Assembly: GCA_009881125.1 (NCBI GenBank) | Contig: WXFH01000005.1 | Location: 1 to 64,000, forward strand | Length of the DNA: 64,000 nt | DNA from: Acidaminobacter sp. | GTDB lineage: Bacteria; Bacillota_A; Clostridia; Peptostreptococcales; Acidaminobacteraceae | Direction of reading: 5' to 3' | Position numbers and translations under genes: made by a program | Notes under the pieces: generated by a model | Databases searched by the model: none | Seen by the model: the letters and a program-made list of their open reading frames with translations, nothing else | Told to the model about the DNA's origin: nothing | Shown here: piece by piece, positions 35,129-44,733 of the stretch | How positions within the stretch are numbered: the stretch's first letter is position 1 | How the letters are laid out: each line of letters opens with the position of its first letter

Positions 35129-35491
35129 ATGACAAAGGGACAATTGGAAGCAAAAATTAGTGAAATCATAAGCAAGTTTGAGATTGAGCACATGGGCAGA
35201 GGTCCTGAGAAAATTCGGACCATTATATTCCAGGATTTGATCATCGTTAGAATTAAGGGATTTCTTAGCAAAGCGGAGACCAATCTCGCGACGAGCAAGG
35301 ATGGCGTAGAACTGATTAAAAAAGTGAGGATGGCGCTGTTTGAAAGCTCAAGAGAGAACCTGGAGGAAGCCATTAAAGCGCTCATTGAGGTCAATGTGAT
35401 CAGTACTTATTCAGATGTGAGCACTAAGACCGGTGAAAAGCTCATTGGCATTGTAGTGGATCGCGATCTGGAAGAGCTTATTTCTAAATAG
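35129..35491 (+). CDS. DUF2294 family protein
   Basis: 120 aa, full length for DUF2294. MTKGQLEAKISEIISKFEIE starts the domain, then GRGPEKIRTIIFQDLIIVRI, KGFLSKAE and a C-terminal KLIGIVVDRDLEELI. The fold and role are not established; the family is common in Gram-positives. ATG 35129 is chosen because family homology begins there, with GAGGT 12 bases upstream. Stands alone between the YdeI-like gene and purK. Confidence 0.75.
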   Translation: MTKGQLEAKISEIISKFEIEHMGRGPEKIRTIIFQDLIIVRIKGFLSKAETNLATSKDGVELIKKVRMALFESSRENLEEAIKALIEVNVISTYSDVSTKTGEKLIGIVVDRDLEELISK

Positions 35492-35556
35492 CAGATCAAA
35501 TTAAATTTCTAAAAAGTTGGAAGACACGTTAAAAGGTCATAGACCAGTTGACAGGT

Positions 35557-35608
35557 AAGCCAGCAACGAAAATTCCGTTTAATTCGGAGCTTTTGTTGTT
35601 GGCTTTTT
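35557..35608 (+). terminator. terminator upstream of purK
   Basis: AAGCCAGCAAC pairs with GTTGTTGGCTT, with an inner AAAATTCCG / CGGAGCTTTT stem, followed by seven Ts just before purK. It may end the DUF2294 transcript or act as a purK leader attenuator. Confidence 0.7.
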
Positions 35609-35630
35609 TTGTATGCTTGGAGGTTGAGGA

Positions 35631-36869
35631 GTGAAGATACATCAGATGTCAGAATCGAAACAAGTTGTTCAAGAGGTGAACCAAAATAGGATTAGAAGGC
35701 TGCACCCGCCAGGAAAAATTGGCATTATTGGCGGAGGGCAGCTTGGGCGGATGCTAGCAGTCGTGGCGAAGCGTATGGGTTATAGTGTCACCGTGCTGGA
35801 TCCAAAGCCGGATTCACCGGCGGGTCAGATTGCAGATTATCAAATCGTGGCGGCCTATTCAGATGGTGACGCGCTGCGCAGTCTCTCCCGCAAAGTGGAT
35901 GTGATTACTTTCGAGTTTGAGCACATTGATCTTGCCGAGCTGACTAAGCTTGAGGCGGAGGGTGCGTGCGTGCTGCCATCGGCTAAAAGCCTTGGGCTCA
36001 TACAGGACAAGTATGTACAGAAGAGTTTTCTGAAGCAGCATGACATTCAGGTGCCGCCGTTTCTCAGGATAGAGTCCCTGGAAGCGCTAAAGGCAGCGTT
36101 TTTAGAGTTTGGCTCCAGGATGGTCCTGAAGAGTTGCAGGGATGGCTACGACGGCAAAGGGACACAAATTGTTAAGTCGCAGGATCAGCTTGAGGCGGCC
36201 TGGAAGGCTTTTGAGGGCGAAGAGATCATGGCGGAAAGTTATGTGGACTACATCAAAGAAGTCTCCATCCTAGCCGCGAGAGGGTCTGATGGCGTCATGC
36301 TCTATCCCATATCGGAAAATGTGCACAGGGATGGCATTTTAATTCATTCAAGTGTTCCTGCCAGGTTGCCCAAGAAAACTGAGTTAGAGATCCAGCGCAT
36401 CACAACGAAGATCATCGAGGCTATTGGCGATTATGGTATCTTTTGCGTTGAGTATTTTGTGGATGAGAATTATAACATTTTGGTGAATGAAATTGCACCG
36501 CGTCCTCATAATTCCGGACATTACAGCATTGAGGCCTGTGTTACCTCCCAGTTTGAACAGCTGCTCAGGGTGATCACAGGGATGCCGCTGGGGTCGAGTA
36601 CGCTGCTGGCTCCTTGTGTCATGTGGAATCTGCTGGGGCCGGACGAGGGCACAGGCGAATATAAGCTCAGGGGCACGGAGTATCTGATGGAAGAGGAAGC
36701 CTGCTATTTGCATTTGTATGGAAAAAAGGACACAGGTCCTCTGCGTAAGCTTGGCCATGTAACTGTGCTGGGGGAAAGTGTCGAAGCCGCGCGTTCAAAG
36801 GCTGAGTCTGTCATGAAATCGATTTCTATTGAAGTATCAGATGAAGGATTGGAGAGGGTGAGAGCGTGA
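35631..36869 (+). CDS. purK: N5-carboxyaminoimidazole ribonucleotide synthetase
   Basis: 412 aa ATP-grasp enzyme. The Rossmann start [20 protein letters not shown], the ATP-grasp loop [14 protein letters not shown] and the C-terminal [20 protein letters not shown] are diagnostic. It converts AIR, bicarbonate and ATP to N5-CAIR in purine synthesis. GTG 35631 has GGAGG seven bases upstream. About 20 N-terminal residues precede the usual family start. Overlaps purE by four bases (GTGA), giving translational coupling. Confidence 0.95.
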   Translation: MKIHQMSESKQVVQEVNQNRIRRLHPPGKIGIIGGGQLGRMLAVVAKRMGYSVTVLDPKPDSPAGQIADYQIVAAYSDGDALRSLSRKVDVITFEFEHIDLAELTKLEAEGACVLPSAKSLGLIQDKYVQKSFLKQHDIQVPPFLRIESLEALKAAFLEFGSRMVLKSCRDGYDGKGTQIVKSQDQLEAAWKAFEGEEIMAESYVDYIKEVSILAARGSDGVMLYPISENVHRDGILIHSSVPARLPKKTELEIQRITTKIIEAIGDYGIFCVEYFVDENYNILVNEIAPRPHNSGHYSIEACVTSQFEQLLRVITGMPLGSSTLLAPCVMWNLLGPDEGTGEYKLRGTEYLMEEEACYLHLYGKKDTGPLRKLGHVTVLGESVEAARSKAESVMKSISIEVSDEGLERVRA

Positions 36870-37393
36870 ATAATAATGTGAAGGATAGTGGCAAGCCGCT
36901 CGTCGGGATCATTATGGGGAGTGAGTCAGACTTTCCGGTGATGAGGCTTGCGGCCTCAGAATTGAAATCTCTGGGGATTCCCTTTGAGATTAAGGTGGTT
37001 TCTGCGCACCGTACACCGGAACGGATGGTGGAATACGCAAAGTCAGCGGCCGGGCGGGGGCTTGAAATCGTGATTGCTGGCGCTGGTGGCGCTGCGCACC
37101 TTCCGGGCATGGTCTCGTCTTTAACGACACTTCCGGTCATTGGTGTTCCGATACAGCTCAAAACGTTGGAAGGCTTGGATGCGCTGCTGTCAATTGTCCA
37201 GATGCCCGCAGGAGTTCCGGTTGCGACGGTAGGAATCAATAATGCGAAAAATGCGGGGATCCTGGCAGCCAGAATGCTGAGTATCAAATATCCATGGATC
37301 CGGGCGTGTTTGGAGAAGCGAATAGACCAAATCAGGGATCAGGTCGTTTATGATCTGGAGGATAAATTCTACGAAAGTGAGGTCATGACATGA
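36866..37393 (+). CDS. purE: N5-carboxyaminoimidazole ribonucleotide mutase (class I PurE)
   Basis: 175 aa. Class I motifs are [39 protein letters not shown] and [14 protein letters not shown] ([11 protein letters not shown] here). It converts N5-CAIR to CAIR, the step after PurK. Starts with GTG inside the purK stop overlap and itself overlaps the following MFS gene by four bases (ATGA). Confidence 0.96.
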   Translation: MNNNVKDSGKPLVGIIMGSESDFPVMRLAASELKSLGIPFEIKVVSAHRTPERMVEYAKSAAGRGLEIVIAGAGGAAHLPGMVSSLTTLPVIGVPIQLKTLEGLDALLSIVQMPAGVPVATVGINNAKNAGILAARMLSIKYPWIRACLEKRIDQIRDQVVYDLEDKFYESEVMT

Positions 37394-38652
37394 TTCAGAA
37401 TGCAGCTTTTTCCGGGACAGGTCGACAGACTTTCCGCTGGTTATATGTCCTGACAGGCAATCTTCTGATGATGTGCCTTGGAACGGTCTATGCCTGGAGT
37501 GTCTTTCGAATTCCTGTTGAACAGACCTTTGGCATTGGGACGACTTTGAGCGGATTGCCTTATATGGTGTCGCTGGCTTTTTATGCATTGTTTATGCTGA
37601 TCTCCGGAAAGTATTTGAGCCGCTTCAGCCCTCGGCTTGTCATAACAGTTGGTGCGCTGCTCATAAGTGCCGGTTGGATTGGGTCTGCTTATGCGTCCAA
37701 TATCTATGTGCTGACACTAACTTATGGCGTTGTCATTGGCGCAGGGGTAGGTATTGCTTACGGTGTACCTATGGCAGTAGTGGCGAAGTGGTTCCCGGAT
37801 AAAAAGGGGCTTGCGGTTGGATTGGTTCTTGTGGGGTTTGGATTGTCGCCCCTCGTAACTGCGCCTCTTGCAAGGCAGCTGATCGAGATTTATGGGGGGA
37901 TGCAGACGTTTAAAGTCCTGGGTGCTGCTTTTGGTGTGATTATCCCCTTATTGGCTCTTTTTCTGTCATATCCTCCTGAGCATTGGAGTCCGGATCAAAA
38001 AACTAATCAGGGTCAGCGCTTAAGATCCAAGGCAGACACAACCCAGGGAACGCGTCATGAGCGACAGATGGAATATCCATCCGCAGTAATGATAAAGACG
38101 AAGTCATTCAAAATCCTGTATGCTGCTTTTTTGATAGGTACAATGATTGGCTTGATGCTCATAGGGATGACCGGAAAAGTTGCAGTTGAATGGGTAGGCC
38201 TCTCCCAGGGCGGTGCGGCACTTTTAATGTCCTTCTTCGCTGTGTTTAATGGCATTGGCAGACCCGCTTTTGGGTGGCTGACCGACCGCTTCTCCTTCAG
38301 AAGCGCTGCATTGTTCTCTTTTCTGTCCATTATGATGGCATCTTTATTAATGATTATTTCGAAAGGTTTAAGTCCGATTGCCTTTGGTTTGGCGTTCTCA
38401 ATTTTCTGGTTTAACCTGGGCGGCTGGTTGGCTATTGCGCCTGCGTCTACCTTGTCCCTGTTTGGAACGCTCCATTACAGCCAAAACTATGGTGTAGTAT
38501 TTACGGCCTATGGTATAGGCGCAGTGGTTGGCGTCATTAGTTCAGGTCTTTTGGTAGATTGGTTCGGAGGCTATCATACGATCTTCTATCTGGTGTTCGC
38601 TCTTGCAATGATTGGAAGTCTTGCGGTGAAGCTAGTGTCCAGCAAACTCTAA
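37390..38652 (+). CDS. MFS transporter, oxalate/formate antiporter (OFA) family
   Basis: 420 aa with twelve predicted helices. The OFA family pattern is visible as [20 protein letters not shown] near the start, [19 protein letters not shown] in loop 2-3 and [12 protein letters not shown] in the second half. Members move organic acids such as formate or oxalate. The start ATG overlaps the purE stop, so it is produced with PurKE. This could link to formate or bicarbonate for purine synthesis, or to purine-related efflux (speculative). Confidence 0.88.
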   Translation: MIQNAAFSGTGRQTFRWLYVLTGNLLMMCLGTVYAWSVFRIPVEQTFGIGTTLSGLPYMVSLAFYALFMLISGKYLSRFSPRLVITVGALLISAGWIGSAYASNIYVLTLTYGVVIGAGVGIAYGVPMAVVAKWFPDKKGLAVGLVLVGFGLSPLVTAPLARQLIEIYGGMQTFKVLGAAFGVIIPLLALFLSYPPEHWSPDQKTNQGQRLRSKADTTQGTRHERQMEYPSAVMIKTKSFKILYAAFLIGTMIGLMLIGMTGKVAVEWVGLSQGGAALLMSFFAVFNGIGRPAFGWLTDRFSFRSAALFSFLSIMMASLLMIISKGLSPIAFGLAFSIFWFNLGGWLAIAPASTLSLFGTLHYSQNYGVVFTAYGIGAVVGVISSGLLVDWFGGYHTIFYLVFALAMIGSLAVKLVSSKL

Positions 38653-38849
38653 ACCTGGTTTTAAAGTTTTCAGGACACTTATGAGCGGATGACGTTAATT
38701 TTGAAGAGGAAATATTTACAATAAAGCGCTGTCAATAGTGCGGGACAAGGCAGGTCGGGAATGTAGTTGATGTATAGTTGGTGGAGCAATGGCTTTCTAA
38801 CTGGCATCAATTACATTCTTTTTTTGTTGCTGAATATTACTTATTATTA

Positions 38850-38900
38850 TTGACATATGCCTAAAACGGAGTAAAATTAAAGTCGATAATGACATATGCC
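38850..38900 (+). promoter_or_regulatory. promoter and TGACATATGCC direct repeats before the DUF134 cluster
   Basis: TTGACA (38850-38855), 16-bp spacer, TAAAAT (38872-38877). The 11-mer TGACATATGCC occurs at 38851-38861 over the -35 and again at 38890-38900, 39 bp apart, bracketing the transcription start. Likely operator for the cluster's own DUF134 regulator or another factor. The preceding 38653-38849 shows nothing else. Confidence 0.6.
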
Positions 38901-38928
38901 CATAATTTTCGCGAAAGGAGCACATTCA

Positions 38929-39312
38929 ATGTCCAGACCAAGAAAATGGCGGCGCGTCTGTTGTTTACCAGAAAGCAATCTTTTCGGACCGTTAACGCCA
39001 AGTGAAGGTGAACCGGAAATAGTCTGCATGTCAGTTGAAGAGTACGAAGCCATTCGGCTGATTGATCTGGAAGGTCTGATGCAGGAAGCATGCGCGGAGA
39101 GAATGAACGTGGCCAGGACGACGGTTCAGAGAATTTACAACGAGGCCCGAAAGAAAATCGCGGAGTCGCTTGTCAATGGCAAGATCCTAAAGATAGAAGG
39201 CGGAGACTATAAACTTTGCGATGAGGAAGAGCCTATGTACGGGTGCGGCTGGTGCCGACGTGAGTTTGCAGCTCAACTTCAAGCCAAGATGAAAAGCGAG
39301 GGAGACGCGTGA
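38929..39312 (+). CDS. DUF134 family DNA-binding regulator
   Basis: 127 aa. Starts [20 protein letters not shown]; the helix-turn-helix part [20 protein letters not shown] to [20 protein letters not shown] is the sigma-70 region 4-like fold of DUF134. The C-terminal [13 protein letters not shown] adds cysteines that may bind metal or a cluster. Family members regulate metal-cofactor operons. GAAAGGAG lies before ATG 38929. First gene of a nine-gene run; its stop overlaps the next GTG. Confidence 0.87.
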   Translation: MSRPRKWRRVCCLPESNLFGPLTPSEGEPEIVCMSVEEYEAIRLIDLEGLMQEACAERMNVARTTVQRIYNEARKKIAESLVNGKILKIEGGDYKLCDEEEPMYGCGWCRREFAAQLQAKMKSEGDA

Positions 39313-39713
39313 TTTATTCGCAGGAGGTGCTCTACCATTTTACCAATCCATGCAATGTTTACAGCATGGAGGATGCCGACGCTGTAGGGATCATAGGGGA
39401 TCCGGATTGTGGAGACGCTTTGAAGATGTTCATTAAAGTCAAAGATAACCGCATCGAGGAAATTAGTTATCTCGTCTATGGCTGCTGCGCCGCCATAGCG
39501 ACATCCAGCATGACCACAGAGCTCGCCAAGGGAAAGACGCTGGAGGAAGCTTTTTCAATAACTGAAGAGGACATTGCAAGCGCCTTGGGCGGACTTCCGG
39601 CCCACAAAATGCATTGCTCAAATCTCGGGGTCAGCGCCTTGAGAGAAGCTATTACAATTTATAGGATGACTCAAGAGCAGAAAATTAGTTTGAAAGACAC
39701 GATTAATTTATAG
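39309..39713 (+). CDS. NifU/IscU-like iron-sulfur cluster scaffold
   Basis: 134 aa. Three cysteines in scaffold positions are seen in [30 protein letters not shown] and [16 protein letters not shown], and [12 protein letters not shown] matches the N-terminus. It should assemble transient [2Fe-2S] clusters for transfer. GTG 39309 overlaps the DUF134 stop. No NifS/IscS desulfurase is beside it, so sulfur must come from elsewhere. Confidence 0.88.
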   Translation: MIYSQEVLYHFTNPCNVYSMEDADAVGIIGDPDCGDALKMFIKVKDNRIEEISYLVYGCCAAIATSSMTTELAKGKTLEEAFSITEEDIASALGGLPAHKMHCSNLGVSALREAITIYRMTQEQKISLKDTINL

Positions 39714-39724
39714 GAGGCTTGTAT

Positions 39725-40099
39725 ATGAAAATTGCAATTCCGGTGGACGAAAACCATCCAGGCACAGCGGTCTGCGCATCCCTTGCCAGAGCACCATATT
39801 ATTTAATAAAGGATACGGTGTCCAATGAATTGACTTTTATTGAAAACACTGCGGCAAACAGTCAGGGCGGGGCGGGCGTCAAAGCGGCCCAGCTCCTTGT
39901 AGACCAACAAATCGAAGCCCTTCTCACTCCAAGATGTGGACAGAACGCGGCGGAGGTTTTGACTGCAGCTAAAATGAAGATCTACAAAACTGAATATCCA
40001 TCTGCAAAGGAAAACCTTACCGCCTTTAATTCAGGCCTTTTGGCAACGCTTAATGAATTCCACGCTGGCTTCCATGGTCATGGAGATGGGGGGCATTAG
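39725..40099 (+). CDS. NifX/NifB-type dinitrogenase cofactor-binding domain protein
   Basis: 124 aa single NafY/NifX-like domain (MKIAIPVDENHPGTAVCASL to LLTPRCGQNAAEVL). Such domains bind iron-molybdenum-type or related clusters; the orange-protein ORP family is a relative. The C-terminus is His/Gly-rich (HGHGDGGH) and could bind metal. TAGGAGG places the start at ATG 39725. The first ATPase starts two bases after the stop. Confidence 0.85.
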   Translation: MKIAIPVDENHPGTAVCASLARAPYYLIKDTVSNELTFIENTAANSQGGAGVKAAQLLVDQQIEALLTPRCGQNAAEVLTAAKMKIYKTEYPSAKENLTAFNSGLLATLNEFHAGFHGHGDGGH

Positions 40100-40100
40100 C

Positions 40101-40967
40101 ATGAAAATCGCTGTGCTCAGCGGAAAAGGCGGCACAGGAAAAACCATGGTCTCCGTGAATCTGGCCGCCGCCGCGCAACGCGCCGCTTATCTGGATTGTG
40201 ATGTGGAGGAGCCTAACGGCCACCTCTACTTTAAGCCGGAAAATCCGGTGGAGGAGCCCGTCAGTGTCAAGATCCCGAAGATAGACCACGACGCCTGCTC
40301 GGGCTGTCGTCAGTGCGTCGATTTCTGCAAGTTTAATGCACTTGCGTACATAAACAAAAAAGTCATGGTGTTTGACGATGTCTGCCACGCCTGTGGAGGC
40401 TGTGCGATCGTGTGTCCTGAACGGGCTATAAGTGAGTGGGATAAGACCATCGGCAAACTCTTGAGCGGTACCTCGGAAACGGTGGAGGTCCATTCTGGAT
40501 TTTTGAAGCCGGGCCAGGCGTCTGGTGTGCCCATCATCAAAGAGGTGCTCGCAAAGGCGCCTGGAGATGGGACCCTGACGCTGATTGACTGCCCGCCTGG
40601 GAGCGCCTGCGTGGTCATGGAGAGCATCAAGGACGCGGACTATTGTTTGATGGTGGCGGAGCCGACCCTCTTTGGCGCCCACAACCTGGCGATGGTCCAT
40701 GAGTTGGTGAGGTTGTTCGAAAAGCCTCACGGCGTCGTACTGAATAAATGTTTGGAAGATTCGCCGAATCCTTCGGAAGTATTCTGTACCGAACAGGGTA
40801 TTCCTGTTCTGGGCGAGATCCCCTTCGATCTTGAGCTGGGTGCGATCAATTCAAATGGCCAAATTTTGGTGAGGGCTCAAGCCCACTACGCGGCGCTTTT
40901 CTCAGAGCTGCTGCTCAAAGTGAAGGAGGCGGATGCGCGTGAAACAGCTCCTGATTCTCAGCGGTAA
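40101..40967 (+). CDS. P-loop ATPase (MinD/Mrp family) with ferredoxin insert, first of a pair
   Basis: 288 aa. The Walker A variant is SGKGGTGKT near the N-terminus. An inserted 2x[4Fe-4S] ferredoxin unit shows CSGCRQCVDFC and CHACGGCAIVC. The switch region is LIDCPPGSACVVMESI and the C-terminus GEIPFDLELG. This is the CooC/MinD-like ferredoxin ATPase class found beside orange protein and NifX-like genes; proposed roles are metallocluster insertion or electron transfer. ATG 40101 starts at the family boundary. Overlaps its paralogue by 35 bp. Motif copy 40445 encodes DKTIGK. Confidence 0.88.
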   Translation: MKIAVLSGKGGTGKTMVSVNLAAAAQRAAYLDCDVEEPNGHLYFKPENPVEEPVSVKIPKIDHDACSGCRQCVDFCKFNALAYINKKVMVFDDVCHACGGCAIVCPERAISEWDKTIGKLLSGTSETVEVHSGFLKPGQASGVPIIKEVLAKAPGDGTLTLIDCPPGSACVVMESIKDADYCLMVAEPTLFGAHNLAMVHELVRLFEKPHGVVLNKCLEDSPNPSEVFCTEQGIPVLGEIPFDLELGAINSNGQILVRAQAHYAALFSELLLKVKEADARETAPDSQR

Positions 40968-41871
40968 GGGCGGCACCGGCAAGACGACGGTGGCCAGCGC
41001 CTTCGTAGCGCTTTCAAAAGCCAAGGCGTTTGCCGATTGTGACGTCGACGCCCCCAACCTCCACCTGATCCTGCAGCACTCCGACGAACAGCCGGTGTTG
41101 ACTCCGTACTATGGACTCCAGAAAGCCGTCATCGACACAGAGTCCTGCATAGAATGCGATCTCTGCAGGGAAAGCTGCCGCTTTGATGCCATAGAGAACC
41201 TTAAGGAAAAAGGCGGCTATGTGGTAGAGCCCTTTGCCTGTGAAGGCTGCAGTGTCTGTGAAGCGATATGTCCGGTGGGGGCTGTAAGAATGCACCCGGC
41301 AGTTGCGGGGGAACTGAAGCTCTATAAAGAGGGCGCGGTATTTTCTACGGCCCAGCTCAAAATGGGAAGCGGGACTTCCGGCAAATTGGTGTCAGAAGTC
41401 AAAAAGCAGCTCAAGGAGGCGGTGCAGGTTTTGCCTGAGGCGGTTGACCTCGCTATTATTGACGGATCTCCAGGCATAGGATGCCCGGTCATTGCGTCCA
41501 TCAGCGGCGTGGATCTGGTATTGATTGTGGCGGAGCCTTCAGTCTCCGGAGTGAGCGATATGAAGCGAATTATTGAGACAGCCCGTCAGTTTCAGACGGA
41601 AGTCGTGGTTTGCGTCAACAAATACGACACCAATCCGGGTCAGACCAGGGAAATTGAAAAGTTGTGCGAGACGCTGCAATTGCCGTTCGCGGGCTTGATT
41701 CCCTTCGATGGCATGGTAGTCGAAGCGACTAACCGAGGTCAGAGTGTGGTGGCGTTTCCATGTTCATCAGGCAAAGCTATCAAAGAGGTCTATGCCAAGG
41801 TGATGAAGCTTTTGTTTGAAGGCGTCCCAAAGCGGGTGACAGGATTTCACAATATACCGGTCGTAGATTAA
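40933..41871 (+). CDS. P-loop ATPase (MinD/Mrp family) with ferredoxin insert, second of a pair
   Basis: 312 aa paralogue of the preceding protein. The Walker A variant is SGKGGTGKT, with CIECDLCRESC and CEGCSVCEAIC ferredoxin motifs, IIDGSPGIGCPVIAS switch II and a C-terminal SVVAFPC. AAGGAGGCGG lies before ATG 40933. The two ATPases probably form a heterodimer or sandwich complex, as in ORP-type clusters. The gene is followed by the 24-bp repeat array. Confidence 0.88.
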   Translation: MRVKQLLILSGKGGTGKTTVASAFVALSKAKAFADCDVDAPNLHLILQHSDEQPVLTPYYGLQKAVIDTESCIECDLCRESCRFDAIENLKEKGGYVVEPFACEGCSVCEAICPVGAVRMHPAVAGELKLYKEGAVFSTAQLKMGSGTSGKLVSEVKKQLKEAVQVLPEAVDLAIIDGSPGIGCPVIASISGVDLVLIVAEPSVSGVSDMKRIIETARQFQTEVVVCVNKYDTNPGQTREIEKLCETLQLPFAGLIPFDGMVVEATNRGQSVVAFPCSSGKAIKEVYAKVMKLLFEGVPKRVTGFHNIPVVD

Positions 41872-41923
41872 AAAGGGCAGGGCAGACGGGAATTTGGACT
41901 TTGTAATATTACAGAATTATTAC

Positions 41924-42139
41924 GGTGTCTGACACTCGGTTGAACTCGGTGTCAGACACTCAGTTGAACTCGGTGTCAGACACTCAGTTGAACTCGGTGT
42001 CAGACACTCAGTTGAACTCGGTGTCAGACACTCAGTTGAACTCGGTGTCAGACACTCGGTTGAACTCGGTGTCAGACACTCAGTTGAACTTGGTGTCAGA
42101 CACTCAGTTGAACTTGGTGTCAGACACTCAGTTGAACCC
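41924..42139. repeat. nine tandem 24-bp repeats
   Basis: Units begin at 41924 and every 24 bp to 42116. Each is GGTGTCAGACAC plus TCAGTTGAACTC, with small changes (TCTGACAC in unit 1, TCGGTTGAACTC, TCAGTTGAACTT). A partial GTCCGCGTCACC cassette follows at ~42148. The long open frame here encodes only the repeated octapeptide VSDTQLNS and has no ribosome site, so it is not a gene. Located between the two ATPase blocks. Confidence 0.95.
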
Positions 42140-42190
42140 AGAACCTGTCCGCGTCACCAATATGAAATTACATTTTTAGGAGGAACTTAA

Positions 42191-43018
42191 ATGAGCGAAA
42201 CTTGCCAACTGGATTGCGGTTCGTGCAGCGCCGACTGCGCGGACAGAACAAAGAACCAAACGGACTTCACAGAGCAGCCCCACCACCTGAGCAATATCAA
42301 AAAGGTGATTGGTGTAGTCAGTGGCAAAGGAGGCGTAGGCAAGTCTCTGGTGACGTCACTGTTAGCTGTGACTATGAACCGACGTGGCCATCATACAGCC
42401 ATCCTGGACGCCGACATCACCGGTCCGTCCATTCCAAAGTCGTTTGGTATCAAGAAAAAAGCGATCGGAACGGATACAGGCATTCTGCCAGTTAAAAGCG
42501 TGACAGGCATTGACATCATGTCGATCAACTTGCTGCTGGAAAACGATACCGACCCTGTTGTATGGCGCGGCCCGATCATCGCCGGCACAGTCAAGCAGTT
42601 CTGGACAGAAGTGATCTGGGAAGATGTGGACTATCTGTTCATCGACATGCCGCCGGGCACAGGGGATGTGCCGCTGACCGTCTTCCAATCCATCAAGGTC
42701 GATGGTATCATCATCGTTACCTCGCCGCAGGAGCTGGTGTCCATGATCGTCTCGAAAGCGGTCAAAATGGCGCAGATGATGAACATCCCAATCTATGGCA
42801 TCGTCGAAAACATGTCCTACTTCAAATGCACGGACTGTGACAAAGAGCATAGAATCTTCGGGGAAAGCAATATAGAGAAGGTAGCGGCATCCCATGGCAT
42901 AAAAGTGCTGGCGAAGCTCCCTATCGACACCAGGATCGCCGCATCCTGCGATGCAGGCATGATTGAGCTGATCCACGAAAATTATTTGGAAGAAATCGCG
43001 CCGCTGCTGGAAGCGTAG
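42191..43018 (+). CDS. Mrp/NBP35 family iron-sulfur cluster carrier ATPase
   Basis: 275 aa. The N-terminal CQLDCGSCSADC motif is followed by the deviant Walker A SGKGGVGKS, the switch IDMPPGTGDVPLTV and the C-terminal CTDC pair that holds a bridging [4Fe-4S] cluster at the dimer interface. It carries and inserts Fe-S clusters. AGGAGG lies before ATG 42191. It belongs to the same metal-cluster gene run. Confidence 0.93.
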   Translation: MSETCQLDCGSCSADCADRTKNQTDFTEQPHHLSNIKKVIGVVSGKGGVGKSLVTSLLAVTMNRRGHHTAILDADITGPSIPKSFGIKKKAIGTDTGILPVKSVTGIDIMSINLLLENDTDPVVWRGPIIAGTVKQFWTEVIWEDVDYLFIDMPPGTGDVPLTVFQSIKVDGIIIVTSPQELVSMIVSKAVKMAQMMNIPIYGIVENMSYFKCTDCDKEHRIFGESNIEKVAASHGIKVLAKLPIDTRIAASCDAGMIELIHENYLEEIAPLLEA

Positions 43019-43091
43019 GGTATAAATCCGGTATAGGCTTACACAGCAAGAAGTCATCACAGGCCCACAACCTACATAAGGAGGCTTAACC

Positions 43092-44645
43092 ATGTCCTTT
43101 AGCCCTTCACTAGGTACCACGGTCACCAACACCCGCATGCGCACCGAGGCTCACACCTCCCCATTTTCAGGCATGTGCGCCGTCTGCACCATGGATTGCC
43201 CCGGCAGCTGTGAGATTGGCCTTTCAGCCCTCAGGGGTCCGGAAGCCATTTATCCCTTCGCAGCAGATTCCAGTCAGTTCGCTTCGGAAAAGAATTATCC
43301 GTTAGACTTCTCCCACCTCAACATCAACGGCCGCGTATTCGGCGCCAGGGGGACCACTGAGGACTCGGACGCCGCCACTTATGCCAAGGTGAAGGTCGAG
43401 ACGAGCATCGGCAAAAAGCATCCTTTAAAGCTGAGGCTGCCGATTGTCTTACCCGCCATGGCTAAGCTGAACTGGCAGGATTACTTTGCCGGCGCGGCAA
43501 TGGCCGGCGTGCTGGTGGTCATAGGCGAGGACGTAGTGGCCAAGGACAAGGGTCTGGTTCTCGAAAACGGCCGTGTGAAGGCGGCGCCGCTGATCGCGGA
43601 CATGGTCGGGGCGTTCCGGAAGTTCGAACGCGGCTACGGGGACATTGTCCTTCAGGCAAACGAAGACGACGAGCGCCTCGGAGTCCTGGACTACGCGCTG
43701 CAGCACCTCGGCGTCAAGTCGGTGGAGCTGAAGTTTGGCCAGGCGGCCAAGGGCATTCAGGGGCTTGGACTCCAGCGGACGCTGGAGGACGCGCTCAGGC
43801 TGAAAAACATGGGCTACCTCGTGTTCCCGGATCCGACGGATCCTGAGGTGGCCGCCCGTTTCAATGAAGGCAAAGGCCCGGTCTTTGAAAAGGTAGGCAG
43901 GCTGCCAATGTGGGACGAGGTTTCGCTGAAAAAGCGCATCGCTGAACTGCGGGCGCTGGGCGCAGAGCGGATCTGCTTCAAGACAGGGCCTTTTGATCCG
44001 GAAGACCTGGCGCGAATCCTGAGAATTGCCTCTGAAGAAGGGGTGGACCTGGTGACCCTGGACGGGGCCGGTGGCGGCACGGGCAACAGTCCTGTGAAGA
44101 TGATGAATGAATGGGGCATCCCAACAGTGGTGCTCGAAAGCCTGGTTTACGAGATCCTTAAGACCATGGAAGAGAAAGGCTATGACCTGCCGCAGGTAGC
44201 CATTACCGGTGGATTTTCCATGGAGGATCACGTGTTCAAGGGTCTGGCTCTTGGGGCACCTTATGTCAGCCTGGTGGGCATAGGCCGGGCGGCCATGGCA
44301 GCGGCAATGACGGGCAAGCGCCTGGGTGAGCTGCTCAAGGAAGACAAACTGCCTCAGGACCTTTCGCGGTTTGGCGGTACTGTGGAAACGCTCTTCAGTG
44401 AGGTGAAGCCGCTGCGCGCCATTTACGGGGACGAGGCTGACGCCATGAGCACGGGGGCCATTGGGCTTTACTCGTACCTGGAGCGGATCTCGGCCGGTCT
44501 AAGACAGCTGATGGCTTTGAACCGCAAGTTTGATCTTTCTCACGTGGATCGACGGGACTTGGTGCCGCTCACACCCCTGGCTAAAGAGGTGACGGGACTC
44601 GAGGACTATTCAGACCTCATGCGGGGCGCTCTTGGTAAGCTCTAG
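43092..44645 (+). CDS. FMN-binding glutamate synthase-like protein (GltB2 family)
   Basis: 517 aa. A central/FMN-binding TIM-barrel domain of the glutamate synthase large subunit, with VTLDGAGGGTGNSPVKMMNE, GGFSMEDHVFKG and AAMTGKRLGELL. It lacks the glutaminase and GXGXG domains. The N-terminal part has CAVCTMDCPGSCEIG, four cysteines that could bind a cluster. Stand-alone proteins of this type are abundant in anaerobes and have no proven reaction. GGAGG precedes ATG 43092. Lies between Mrp and a NifX-like gene. Confidence 0.85.
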   Translation: MSFSPSLGTTVTNTRMRTEAHTSPFSGMCAVCTMDCPGSCEIGLSALRGPEAIYPFAADSSQFASEKNYPLDFSHLNINGRVFGARGTTEDSDAATYAKVKVETSIGKKHPLKLRLPIVLPAMAKLNWQDYFAGAAMAGVLVVIGEDVVAKDKGLVLENGRVKAAPLIADMVGAFRKFERGYGDIVLQANEDDERLGVLDYALQHLGVKSVELKFGQAAKGIQGLGLQRTLEDALRLKNMGYLVFPDPTDPEVAARFNEGKGPVFEKVGRLPMWDEVSLKKRIAELRALGAERICFKTGPFDPEDLARILRIASEEGVDLVTLDGAGGGTGNSPVKMMNEWGIPTVVLESLVYEILKTMEEKGYDLPQVAITGGFSMEDHVFKGLALGAPYVSLVGIGRAAMAAAMTGKRLGELLKEDKLPQDLSRFGGTVETLFSEVKPLRAIYGDEADAMSTGAIGLYSYLERISAGLRQLMALNRKFDLSHVDRRDLVPLTPLAKEVTGLEDYSDLMRGALGKL

Positions 44646-44658
44646 AGAAAATTATCAT

Positions 44659-44704
44659 GCCGATGGTCCCTTGACGGGCAATGTGGCGTTGGGTGACCAT
44701 CGGC
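44659..44704. repeat. inverted pair of the GCCGATGGTC motif
   Basis: ATGCCGATGGTC (44657-44668) and GACCATCGGCAT (44695-44706) form a perfect 12-bp stem with a 26-bp loop, placed between the GltB2-like stop and the NifX-like gene. No T run follows on the plus strand, so terminator function is doubtful. Confidence 0.9.
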
Positions 44705-44733
44705 ATAAAAAAATTAGAAGGTGGAGGCGTTTT

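Noticed and set aside
41924..42139. CRISPR array
   Set aside because: Nine units are contiguous with no unique spacers, and no cas genes are present.
41925..42179. 84-residue open frame repeating VSDTQLNS
   Set aside because: It is the translation of the 24-bp repeat array (24 is divisible by three). No ribosome site, and the same repeat lies in other frames and orientations elsewhere.
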